Shown: one piece after another, positions 26,035 through 37,143 of the stretch
How the letters are laid out: the number at the start of each line of letters is the position of its first letter
Position numbering within the stretch: the first letter of the stretch is position 1
Assembly (NCBI GenBank): GCA_019614645.1
Contig: JABWDB010000016.1
Span: 62,001 to 126,000 of the forward strand
Source of the DNA: Stratiolaelaps scimitus
Lineage: Eukaryota > Arthropoda > Arachnida > Mesostigmata > Laelapidae
Length of the DNA: 64,000 nt
Direction of reading: 5' to 3'
Notes under the pieces: generated by a model
The model's database searches: none
Told to the model about the DNA's origin: nothing
What the model saw: only the letters and a program-made list of their open reading frames with translations
Program-made: the position numbers and the translations under genes

Positions 26035-27471
26035 CTGAAATCAACGGGAAAGAAGCAATTGTTCTGTTAAAATAACCAAATTGAAATGTCATGCCCTGTC
26101 CGAATTGACCGGAAGCTATACCAACCTAACTTCAACAATGAGTCATTCTGCTAGAAATAGTCAATACATATGTTGCTGATCGTATTTGTAACTACGAAGT
26201 GTTACCTAAACTTTAGCGTTTTCATATTGATCTACGACTATGTCATCAGTTATCTACAGTATGGAAAGTCTTATATACTAATGAATGAAAGAAATCCAAT
26301 TATCTAAAGCGGCTGAAGTTCGCGTATACGCGGCAACAATCTCGAAAGCATTTGTATCGATTTCAATTATGTTAGTCATATACGCACACTTTAAGCGTAA
26401 TAAAAAACGCCTATTTGTATTATTTTTTTTGTTGACTTGGCCTGGAGAAGAAAAAGTCGATCCTCTCTGATGGTGTCGATTATGACGACGCTCTGTCCAT
26501 TGCCCGTAAAGAGGTGATGCTACTACGGGCTGTCAAAAAAGAACTGAACTTGACATGGAACACCATGGGCCTTTCGATTGAGTTTGGACTAATTAATATG
26601 TTTATAAATTCAATTCAATTCAATCTCTATATCCTTTGCTTCTATTAACAATTGTACGTAGACAAACGAAAACCTCGCGTTACAACATGACTAGGAGAAA
26701 GAACTCCCATCAATAGACAAATATAACTATCTGGGTGGTGCTATTGGGAGCAGCAAACGCTGATGTAGACTGATCTGTTGATCGCTTTCGCAGGTCGAGT
26801 CGGTCCAGCGAAAATATAACGAAAAGATCAATTTTTTAAACGCTCGATCCGGTAGACAACCCTAGATCGGGATAAGGTAACGTACGGGTCGTCATGGACG
26901 TCACCGATGAACTTCTTGTGAAAAGCGATGAGGGTATAATATTAGAAAGAACAACGTATATATAGTTACGTGAGGAAAATTATAAATGTGCCTTTCGACG
27001 TCGCTCTTCCTAAAATAGTTTCCTAAATGTATAAATAATGTAATTATTATCAATAGCAAATTAGTAATTGAAGTTATTGTAAGTTGTAAATTTTGTACTG
27101 AAGGTAACTTTATTACAAAAGTTACTCAAGACCGTCACTTGTGTATCATACGTAAGGAGCTCTCTCATGTAAGCCATTAACTTCAGAATGTTGTTTCGGA
27201 TACTATAACAGTGCAAGCAGATATGCAGCTAGTGTTAACCAATAGGCTGTTTGAGCTGCTCACTTCATCCAGGTGGGCCAAGTTAGTTACAAAAAGAGTT
27301 ATGGACTTCAGTGCTTCGTGATGGAGTGGCCCTTGTTTGATACGTGTACTCCGTGGCTTTAGACTTGACAGGTCGCTGCTTATAGTGGGTAGCAAATCAG
27401 AAAGAGCACGCAATATTCATAGTCAATATCTAAACACATCTAGACGTAGTAACTTACGTTTCGTACAGGGC

Positions 27472-27495
27472 TATATATATATATATATATATATA
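27472..27495. repeat. (TA)12 microsatellite
   Basis: An uninterrupted TA run. Confidence 0.93.
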
Positions 27496-28198
27496 GGATT
27501 TCCTATACACCCATAAGTGCAATATAATTTTAATCCCTAATGTTATATATAATGTCATAGTCATTCGAAATTTAAGCAAATGAACAAGAAAGGTTTTGTA
27601 AAAGAAAGCTAACCAAAATTGCATTGGGCTGATATAGGGCGTCATGTCAATTTTGTGTGTATAATGTAAATAATATATATAAATCTTCCACATTTACATC
27701 CTGTATACACGTTATTATTTCCAGCAGAAATTGCTTCATTGAGGTGAGTGATCGAATTTCGCGTGGGAGGTAACTTCAGATTGACAGTTTGCTTCAGGCG
27801 AGACAGCATCTCTATAATACTAGACTCATTAGCAACGAAGGATACCTGAAACGTGCTTGGGCTACCCTAAGGTTAGAACAGAAGACAACTGCCGTGAGTG
27901 GTAAGAGATCCCAGACGGAATCAATTAAACGAAATTAATTAAATGTTGACATAAACGTAAGCAGGTTGGCGACTTTCAATATTGTTATATATATATATTG
28001 CTGAATCTAAGCTAATGCGCTAAAAAATTCTTTTTTGAAGATGAATATGTTAATAGTTCTGGTGATTATGTTCTGCTAGTGATTATAAATACTGCTTTAA
28101 ATCGTAGTGCAATCATCACTCCAGAGGTGACCTTCTGTTGAAACTCCAAGTTTTGCGAAGATAAATTTTTCAAGTCTAAACAATATAAATATATTCAA

Positions 28199-28294
28199 AT
28201 GATATAAAAACATATTCGAAATATGTCCAGATTATATAAAAACATATTCAAAATATTTCCAAATTATATAAGAACATATTCGAAATATTTCCAG
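28199..28294. repeat. 32-bp tandem repeat, three units
   Basis: Units at about 28199-28230, 28231-28262 and 28263-28294 share the pattern attatataaaaacatattc followed by (g/a)aaatatttcca(g/a), with a few substitutions. Partial degenerate units extend to the left (atattcaaat). Confidence 0.9.
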
Positions 28295-28715
28295 GTTAAA
28301 CGTCATCCCAAAGTCCAGTAAATCCCAACTCCGAGGGCCGAACGAATAATCTACTCTCGATATCCGCTGGATTGCGACGGGGCAACACTATAACTTAGAC
28401 AGAAATTTACAAGTCTATTAATCTTATGCAACCAAAAATCCGTCGTCTTCCAATCTGATTACAGCTTGTAGTTCTCTATGTCTACTGTGTAATAGTCGAT
28501 TGTGTTTATCTCATCATTTTCGATGATTTTTCACTATAACATACAATTATATAAAGTCAAAGCAGCTTATGAGAGATAGCAGATATACGCTTAAATATCC
28601 AGTTGTATGTACGCCTAGTATTCTGATCCTCTTAGTCATTGGGTAGATCACTTTCAGCAATGTTTCATCCTCTCGCTTAAGCGGCTCTGTCGGAGATCTC
28701 CGTCAGCAAAGAGAA

Positions 28716-28731
28716 AGAGAGAGAGAGAGAG
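28716..28731. repeat. (GA)8 microsatellite
   Basis: A short uninterrupted GA run. Confidence 0.85.
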
Positions 28732-30491
28732 CGGCAGGCACAAAGCCTATTGGCGCTTGGAGCCGTTTGCAGTTATCGGCTCAGAACACGATAGGTTTGG
28801 TATAGGAAAAGCCCAATATATGTCACTGCCATTGTGCCTTTGCTTTGCAAGCGTTATCTGAGCTGTTACTTTCATAGATCACAGACTCATTGAAGCAAGA
28901 GAGTCGAGTAGAGTATACAGGATTTGTCAGGTGCTTTAAATGGCATTGAAAGGAGCTCCATTCAATATTGACGTAAGGGATCTCGGCAATCAGTCTGGAC
29001 ATCGCCTTTGCTTCTAGGCACTGCAAAAACGCTATCCCAGAGGCGTGACATCAACGAAACAAGAGGGAAGCCTCTAAGATACCCGAACTCAGTCTCTATT
29101 CAGTCTATCCATACTATTATATAAATAACTGAGTTCGTTTGAAATAAATAGACAAATTCCAGTAAAAAATCGGAATATTGTAAAACGGATGCAGTAACAG
29201 CATCGACAATGCACGCATGTGGCGAAGCATATTTATAAACATGACAACATTGCTCCGAAAAGCATTACGATGTGCTCTAGATTCAACATTATTTGCAGTT
29301 GCTATTAATGGAAAACTAACAAAAATTACACAAAGGAAAGATCTTGCGTTTGTATTTAAGTAACACGTTTCAGCGAGTTTTGCTGTCCTGAAATCTGTGT
29401 CGACTTATCAGATTCAACATTTAACATAAACACATAGAAAGCAGATGGTTGAACTAGGTAAGGACCCTTTATCAGACGATTTGGAGTGGACGAAATAATG
29501 AAATATGACTCATTAAGTGAACTGTAGCAGTAGACTCTAGGCAAATATCACATGGCGTGATCAGCTGTTAAGATGTCTAGACAAGATGTGTCTGATATCG
29601 ATCTGACTTTTGTTCTTATGATAAGGCCCATTGGAGGATCACAGAGGACCCGTATATACGAAGCGCGTAGTGTTGATATCTATCATGTCCTGCCATGACA
29701 TGAACTCCTAGACTTTGACATATCTAAAAACCCAGAACTTCTGTCCACGCTACAAGCACATTTAACAGGTTTAACCAGCCATTTTTGCGGAAAAAGATAC
29801 AAAATACAGTTCGTAAAGTGTCGAGGTGTTATTCAAAAGTAATTTGTATCAAAGTAGTATTTGTAGCATTGGATCTCAAAGCCTACGGCACGTAGCTGTG
29901 TTCATTTACCGGGAATAGTCAAGTATTGTGTCTCCATATTTGGTCGTCTTTCTCAAACTTAACTTTAGACGGCTCAAGCAGTTAAAATAAATTATATGGC
30001 ATGGGCCGAACCATGAACCTGTACAAACATTTCATTGTCAGACTGAAGTATTTTTACCATCTCCCACGTCCCATCATATAATATATGTCGTCACTCGCAA
30101 ATTATTGATTGGGCGCCAGCTCTTCCGCACCGGAACCGAAGAATATACAAAGAAATTTCGGAATCAACTGCTCTGAATATCAACGTACCCTATGCATGCC
30201 TTCCTGTTCTAGACTTGTCTCAAATCAGCAGAACGGCCAAGGAAGGACCTGGTGTATTTTGCATTCAAAGCGAAGCTCACGTGGCGCTTGGAAAATGCTC
30301 ATGGAAAAACAATATCTTCTAATCGTTTTCTTTATTCCGTACGTCTAGATAGCGTGACGCTGTGTAAGCTAGTTTTTCATCTTGCGAAAATATTCTCGGT
30401 AAGACACATCTCAAGGAAACAGTATGATTACCGACTTGTCCTTGGGTGATGCAGGGGGCATTTGAGTTTTCTCGCCACTGTGTGAAAGATC

Positions 30492-30495
<4 letters not shown>

Positions 30496-30523
<28 letters not shown>
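30496..30523. repeat. (AG)14 microsatellite
   Basis: An uninterrupted AG run. Confidence 0.95.
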
Positions 30524-30526
<3 letters not shown>

Positions 30527-33500
30527 GGGCGTACCATTTGAAATGAGCATATTCCAATAGTACCAATCGGAATGCGTTCCAATGCTACTAGCATCAGGCA
30601 ATCAGTGATTTTGGGCAACGACTGTTTTGATGGTCCATGATTTATTTAAGAGAGTTTTTCTTTCGCGACTGAAACCTCTGGACGGTACCGATCCACAACT
30701 ATAATATAACCGGCTCAGTCCTCAGCTAAAATTAACTCCATCCTATAATAACTTCCGTGCTAACATATTATTAGATACAGGTCGAGAGCTCGTTTATGGC
30801 ATTCTGCTTGCATACCCAAAGGCATCACCAAAGTTTCATGAAAGACATTTGATTGGGGCCCTGGCAGAGCTATGTACTGGAATATGCTGGTATTCGGTTT
30901 GCATATGGTGTCTTCCACAGTAGCCGAACCTAACACTTTGTAGGTGTTTGACTGCTACCATCAAAAGTGAATAAATAAATGAATGAATGAACCTAACTCT
31001 TAATTGAACATAACGATTGAAGTCGACGAAAATCTGATGCTGAAATGGTTAATACTATTACTACGGCTGCTGTTACCCGAGACAACAATAAGTGACCGCA
31101 AATGATGGTAAAGAGCTTCGTGCAGACTTCACAATGATCTGGAACAAAGTTCCCTTGTGGCATGAGAGGTTGCAGAACAAAGTGCCGGTCACAGAGAGTA
31201 AGTGTCACAAAAATCAATTGGGCCAATCGAACCCTGACGTAGTGCCTGCGCTTGAGTAACCGCCCATGGACAGTCTGGTCACCAAATATTAAAAAAGGCT
31301 GAAGAAGACTTCTAAGTAAGTATGGTCGCTGAATTATTTATAGCTGCTTTGTCGGTTCGACCGTTGAAAAACCTGTTGCTAATGTCTACGAACCTTGTAT
31401 TATAACACGGGCTGTGTAACTGAATCTGCAACAATTTATGTTAGTATATAACTTCGAAGTAGATTTGAAAACTGGAATAAAATATAGGTTAGTTCTCTTA
31501 AAATGTACAACATCATCAAGGAATATAGAAAAAAATGAAAGAGAAAATTGCCGACAAGGTTATCTTCGGAACCGTCAAACTTTGGGTAGTCTCTCACCGC
31601 AGCTTTACCAACACCCTGTATATGTTATACACAGTAAGCTGCAATACTGGAATAAAAAACCTCTTCAGCGGACAGAGCGTTTCTAAGAACCTTGTCGCTC
31701 CAGAACCTGCCTTCGTGTGGCACTTCACGCTCCATATGTTTCTTAGGATTCTTATCTCTAGATGAATAGCGAGGCTGATTGAGACGAAGCGACGCAAATT
31801 GTCATGGTCCGAATTTCACTGTAACAAGATCGACAGCCAATCCCATTTAAGAAAGGTTTCAATGCGCATATCTGTGTACAGCAAGAACCCAGAGCAACTA
31901 AAATTAATCGCAAACTAAGGCACCACCAGGACGGATTTATAAACTAAAAAGGACAAGTGGGTTTAGATAATTAGTTATATGTCATTGTATCACATAACTA
32001 TTATAATTTGGTGAAGTCATTAGACAGAGAGGAGGGCGAGAAGAACCCAAGCAGCGTAAGACGAATCAGTTGGGAAAAATCGGATCACAGATAAGAAAAT
32101 ATTAAGCTTGTATAGTTGGAACAGACTACCTGGAACAGCTCCACTCGCTCTTAGCCTACCCGGTATATTGCCTTCCCTATAGAGCGGAGAAAGTATTGTA
32201 TTAGAGGAAGAAGGAACGCAAACCCGGCAACTTTTAGACTACGCCGAAGAGACATGTTGTTGACACGATTGGTTCGAAACTTAGTGCACTTATGCTCTAT
32301 CTCTCTCGAGCGTGCGCTCGCTCGCTCGACGTTTGTGCATCTGCCGCACTGTTGACATTTCGTCTGAGTTCGTCGCAAGCAGTTTGCTGTTCTATCGAAC
32401 GAGTGGATATTCGACACTGCCTTCTTCGCCACTTCAACGAGTGAAGGCGAGTGCGGATGAATATTGTTGTACAATCTGAGAGATTGACCAAGCCATCACT
32501 TCCTTGGTTATGTATCCGCAGAAGTGCAGCCCTGTGCACACTTAAACAGTTTGACTATTCTACTCATTCAAGGGGATTGCCCTGCGTAGTAAAACACAAA
32601 CAGTTCCTTTAATAAACAAATAAAGCTTTACCTTTACCTTACCTTACCTCTATAGTAAAATATACAGTTTTTGAATAGATACATCCTGAGGTTTGTCAGC
32701 CGCTCAGACAAACAGTTAACATATGGGCACGCAACTTCGAGATACGTTTGCCACAACACCTGTTGCAAGATTTGCTTCATGGGCTACAATTTCGCTGAAT
32801 AAATCCGGTCAAACGAACCTGATTTTTAAACGCAATGAGAATATATTAGCTGTTTGGGTGCCGGGTCCTTCTCAAGTCGAGACTACTTACAAACTCCCGA
32901 ATTTTTATCTGTTTTTGTAAACTTTTATTAAGCCACTAATAAAGATCGCGCATCCATTTTCTAGCCATTGTATTACTATTCTCCACAATCTCATCCGCAT
33001 CGCCCTATATGTTTAATATCACCAGCCGCATCCGTCGAATTTACGAAGATTGATCCAAAGGGCTTGCGCTCCTCAAGGCGGTGAAGCAAGTCTCGAATTC
33101 GTGCAGAGACAGGAATACATAGCGATTAACCGAAAAGCTAAAAGCATCTTACAGGTAACAAGATGCTCTGTAATAGGGTAGACGTCTAGAAATGCGAGCT
33201 TCGCCCGAGAAAATGAGATTATTTTTGGTTCCTAGCTCACACAAGAGGTACTCCGTTCAAGGCTTATAGCAGATTTGGTTTACACTGATGACTCCTCATG
33301 CTCAGTAGAAGCCTTAGCGAGAGAAAGAGAACAGTGCTAGCGCCGCGCGCGATATTTGTAACGATAGAATAGAAGATTGGTATATATATATATTGCAACG
33401 CCAATATAAATTAACAAAAAAAAAACACCTTAATTGATGGATGTGAGCTACATGGAACTTAATTGGTATAGAGGTCTAACATACTTTTGGTCATATTACC

Positions 33501-34149
33501 AATTGAATAAAATATGTCATTAATTTTACTTCAGACACGTTTGAAGTTTGATAACATGACTATAATATATCGCAATATTTCTTTAAGCGCCTTTTCTTAC
33601 TCCAGAATTCGGACATTTGCCAGCGCACGAATAGTTGCGCAGATTAGGTTGCGGCAACGCTCATTCAAAAGGCAGAAACTGGCGGCAGGGAAACCAAATT
33701 TTCCGTCCTTCAACTCCTGATTGAACGAGTTCGAATGCTCAACCGGATATCAGCTGATGACGAATCTTCGATAGGACTCAAGCAGATACGAATGTTAAAT
33801 TCGGAGCGAGGTGTTCCGGCTAACATCGCAGCTCGTCTAACACAGAGGTATCTTATTTAGATCAGCGCAGCGAATATGTCACAAACGCATGCTCATGCTC
33901 GATCAAAACAATGCGCAGGTAACCTTTCATTATAGGTGATATATTATATAGCATACTTATTATACAACTGGCAGGCTAATCAAGACTGACCTTAATTGGG
34001 TTCTGGAATCATATTAATTTTCAGGTGAACCACCAAAGAAAGAGATACCTGTTATCCGCACGAAATACCTACCATTTCACTTAAAGTATCCTTGGTTGTG
34101 GTATCACTCGAATGAACAATTTATTCAAACATACAGTAGGGCGGGATTT

Positions 34150-37143
34150 CTAGGGATTATGGGGGGGGGGGGGTGAGGACGACAATGTTCCGAGGAAGGC
34201 GATGGCATTGCCTCTCTGCACGGCGAGGGACAGCCGCTGCAGGAGGAAAGAGCCAGCGCGCTTGTCCCCGGTGGCGCGGATCAGCCTATGGTAGACCCCC
34301 TCGAGGAAGTTCGCAGTGAGAGGGCCGTGCCCGCCCAAGGTCTCAAAGGCAAGGGGGGAAAACAGGTGGGTTGCTTGGAGAGCGGCGTACTTCCTTAGCT
34401 TTGCCCGTTCCGCACGCGCTACTGCGTAACCGGGGATGGTTGCACAGTGGTTGACATAAGAGGGTGCTAGAGTGTCAACCACAGTGCCGTCCCAAACCAG
34501 GTGCTGCCCTCGATGGAAGGGGACAAGGGTGAGGCCGTCAGGGCGGCGGCCGTCAGAGGTGTCGAGGCCCTGTGGCTCCCTTGTGCAAGGAATACCGGCG
34601 GAGTGGAGGGCCCTCACGAGCGTGTCATTAAGCATCGTGTGTCGCGGATGGCGACCGGCGCTGCGTTCGCACGAAAGACCGTGATGGCCATTCGTTGCGA
34701 CGGGGTCCCCGCAACGCTCGCAGCTGTGGGCCGCAACTACAGGGGCCCCGAGGCGAAGGCCCACACAGAAGCGGAGGGAGCGATCGTCTAGAGCAGTACC
34801 AAGGGACGAGGAGGGCAGCGCGTGGAGCCACGCCCCCGCACCAGGCCTGTCGACAGCCCGGAGGCGAGCTTGGTCAGCAGCGTGTGGCGCAGAGGCCAGG
34901 AGGGAGTCCCGCAGCTCCTGGTGCAGGGCATCGGACCATGCCCGCTGCTTGCTCTGTTTGTCCGGAGGGACCCGAGCGCGGGCGCCCGTCTGGTCAAGGG
35001 CAGCTTCCTGGGAGGCGGAGAAGTGGGCGAGCGCCTCGGGGGGGAGGACTGTAGCGACCATGTCGGCAACCGCCGTGAGCGACGCGGCGTAGCAAACGTC
35101 GGCCAAGCGGCGAACACTGAGAATGCCGAGGCCCCCGAAGCGGACTGGAAGGGTAGCCTGCGACGCCGCCTCCGGAGGGAGCTGGAGGTTCAGGATCGTC
35201 GTCAGCGCGTCCAACACCAAGTCGTCATAATCGTGAAGGGCTGAAGCCTCAGTGCCGGCCGGGCATGTCCTAAGCAAGTGCTGCATGCGCGCCGCCGAGA
35301 AACAGGACCGAAGGAGGAACAGCCCCTGGTGAGCCGATAACAGGGGCAGTCGGTCGAGCATCACGGCCGTCCTCTCGAGGCAACGGTCCAATAGCGGCCG
35401 GATGGCCTCGTCCGTGAGAGGGGAGCCGACGAGCTCGAGGGACAACCTCTGAGTGAGACGGCATCCTGGGAGCGACCGCTGGAGGTCGGGCTGCGCGTCC
35501 AAAGAGAAGATCTCGCACTTAGTGGGGTTGAGGGCGAGGCCGCTGCGCCCCTCGTAGTCGAGTACTCGCTGAACGTCGGAGGCGACGGTCGCCGGATCAC
35601 CTGCCAACGTTCCGTCGTCCATGTACCACAGCCGCAGACGCGACTGGAGGGACACAGCGAGGGGCCGGAGGGCCAGGCAGAAGAGGGCTGGGCCCAGCGG
35701 GTCCCCCTGCTGGACCCCGCACTCTGAGCTGATGACGGCGTTGTCCATGATCAGATGGGAGGGACCACGATAGGCCAGGTCGACCAGAGGGAAGAGCCCA
35801 GGGACGTGCTCAGCAACCTCCCGCAGAACGAGATCTCGACGGACCGTGTTGAAGGCATTGCGAAAATCAAGCTTGACCAGGGCCGCGTCCGGATGAGCGT
35901 GGATGAAGGCGCGAGCCGCGTGAGCAGCGATCTCCGTCCCAGACGCCTGGCCGCAACCCAACTGGGTTGGGCCGAGCAGGGTCACGACCGTGTCCCTCTC
36001 GTTGACCCAGGCTATCTTAGCAGCCAGGCGACGAATCGTGCTGGAGCAGGCGATGGGCCGTATCGACCCGTCCTTTTTCTTGAGGGCGATGAGGCGCGCG
36101 CCGAAGAGTATAGGCCGTAGCGCCGATGGAACCGTGCCGGCCCGCATGCAGTCGACCACCTTAGCGAGGGCCTTGGCGAGGGCAGTGGCGACGGCTCCGA
36201 GTGCCGGAGAGAGCAGGTCCCTGAGATGACGCGGCCGAAGGCCATCGGGGCCGGCTGACGAGCTCGGGGGGAAAGAGGAAACGGCCGCAAAAACCTCATC
36301 GGTTGACGTTGGGGCAATGTCGACCTGCGGGGGACGGACGGGGAAGGCGTAATCAGGAGGGGCGGGGGGGTGCTTCGCCCTGAGGGCGTGGAGAGCCTCA
36401 GCCGAGTCCGTGGCCGAGTCGGTAGAGCACAGGGCCCGGGCGGCACCAGAGATGTCACCCTCGGAGAGTTTTTGGGTGGCTATACGCGCAGCCATCTGGC
36501 CCGTATCCGTGGGCGGAGGACGAGGGCCGCGGGGGAGTTGACGACGCAAGCGGTACTCCAAGCGCGCCCCAGCACGGAAGGCCGCTAGGTTTCCCCGAAT
36601 CACGGCTGGGAGGGAGCGGGAGGTGTCGCCTTTGTCCGGCATCTGCAAGACCACTCGGGCGAAAGCCAGGAGCGCTTCCCAGGAGGAGACGTCGTTATTG
36701 GAATGAACGTCCCGGAGCACGTCTGTGAGGGCCACGGCGACTAGGGAACGCGTAGCCTTCGGGACAATACTGAAGACTCGGGCCTCACGCATGGCCGCCT
36801 GTAGTCGTAGCTCGAGCGGTTGGGGCGCTGGACTCGGCTGAGGCACCGAACGGACCTCCGGGTGCCGCACCGTTATGTGCCTGTTGAGACCGCGCCGGGT
36901 GAATCTGCCCTCGCAATGCGGGCACGGTACACGCGGGGGGCCTGTGGCGTCTCGGGCTGAAGCGGCACGACGGGCTGCGGTGGCGTCTCGGGCTGCGGTG
37001 GCGTCTCGGGCTGCGGTGGCGTCTCGGGCTGCGATGGCGTCTCGAGCTGGGGTGGCGTCTCGAGCTGGGGTGGCGTCTCGAGCTGGGGTGGCGTCTCGGG
37101 CTGGGGAGGCGTCGCGAGCTGGGGCGATGGGACCTGGGTTCAT
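34150..37143 (-). CDS. Retrotransposon ORF2: reverse transcriptase with restriction-like endonuclease
   Basis: 997 residues without interruption. The N-terminus has a run of PARDAT/AARDAT repeats (about 7-67), then a C2H2 finger (C74, C77, H89, H94) for DNA contact. The RT domain spans roughly 280-560: fingers (KKKDGSIRPIA, 355-365), motif A with D426 in VKLDFRNAFN, motif B GVQQGDPLGP (476-485), motif C YMDD (507-510) and motif D NPTKCEIF. After the thumb comes a CCHC knuckle (C808, C811, H820, C825) and an RLE core: RRPDG (D869), WDGTVVDT (D885) and a distal K in AKLRKYAAL. This order is that of R2-type enzymes, which nick the target and prime cDNA synthesis on it. The start ATG overlaps the ORF1 stop. 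The C-terminus (SSSPPPPHNP) is encoded across a 13-C homopolymer. Confidence 0.95.
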   Translation of the reverse strand: MNPGPIAPARDASPARDATPARDATPARDATPARDAIAARDATAARDATAARDATAARRAASARDATGPPRVPCPHCEGRFTRRGLNRHITVRHPEVRSVPQPSPAPQPLELRLQAAMREARVFSIVPKATRSLVAVALTDVLRDVHSNNDVSSWEALLAFARVVLQMPDKGDTSRSLPAVIRGNLAAFRAGARLEYRLRRQLPRGPRPPPTDTGQMAARIATQKLSEGDISGAARALCSTDSATDSAEALHALRAKHPPAPPDYAFPVRPPQVDIAPTSTDEVFAAVSSFPPSSSAGPDGLRPRHLRDLLSPALGAVATALAKALAKVVDCMRAGTVPSALRPILFGARLIALKKKDGSIRPIACSSTIRRLAAKIAWVNERDTVVTLLGPTQLGCGQASGTEIAAHAARAFIHAHPDAALVKLDFRNAFNTVRRDLVLREVAEHVPGLFPLVDLAYRGPSHLIMDNAVISSECGVQQGDPLGPALFCLALRPLAVSLQSRLRLWYMDDGTLAGDPATVASDVQRVLDYEGRSGLALNPTKCEIFSLDAQPDLQRSLPGCRLTQRLSLELVGSPLTDEAIRPLLDRCLERTAVMLDRLPLLSAHQGLFLLRSCFSAARMQHLLRTCPAGTEASALHDYDDLVLDALTTILNLQLPPEAASQATLPVRFGGLGILSVRRLADVCYAASLTAVADMVATVLPPEALAHFSASQEAALDQTGARARVPPDKQSKQRAWSDALHQELRDSLLASAPHAADQARLRAVDRPGAGAWLHALPSSSLGTALDDRSLRFCVGLRLGAPVVAAHSCERCGDPVATNGHHGLSCERSAGRHPRHTMLNDTLVRALHSAGIPCTREPQGLDTSDGRRPDGLTLVPFHRGQHLVWDGTVVDTLAPSYVNHCATIPGYAVARAERAKLRKYAALQATHLFSPLAFETLGGHGPLTANFLEGVYHRLIRATGDKRAGSFLLQRLSLAVQRGNAIAFLGTLSSSPPPPHNP

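Noticed and set aside
28199..28294. CRISPR-like array
   Set aside because: Units are contiguous without spacers; it is an ordinary tandem repeat in eukaryotic DNA.
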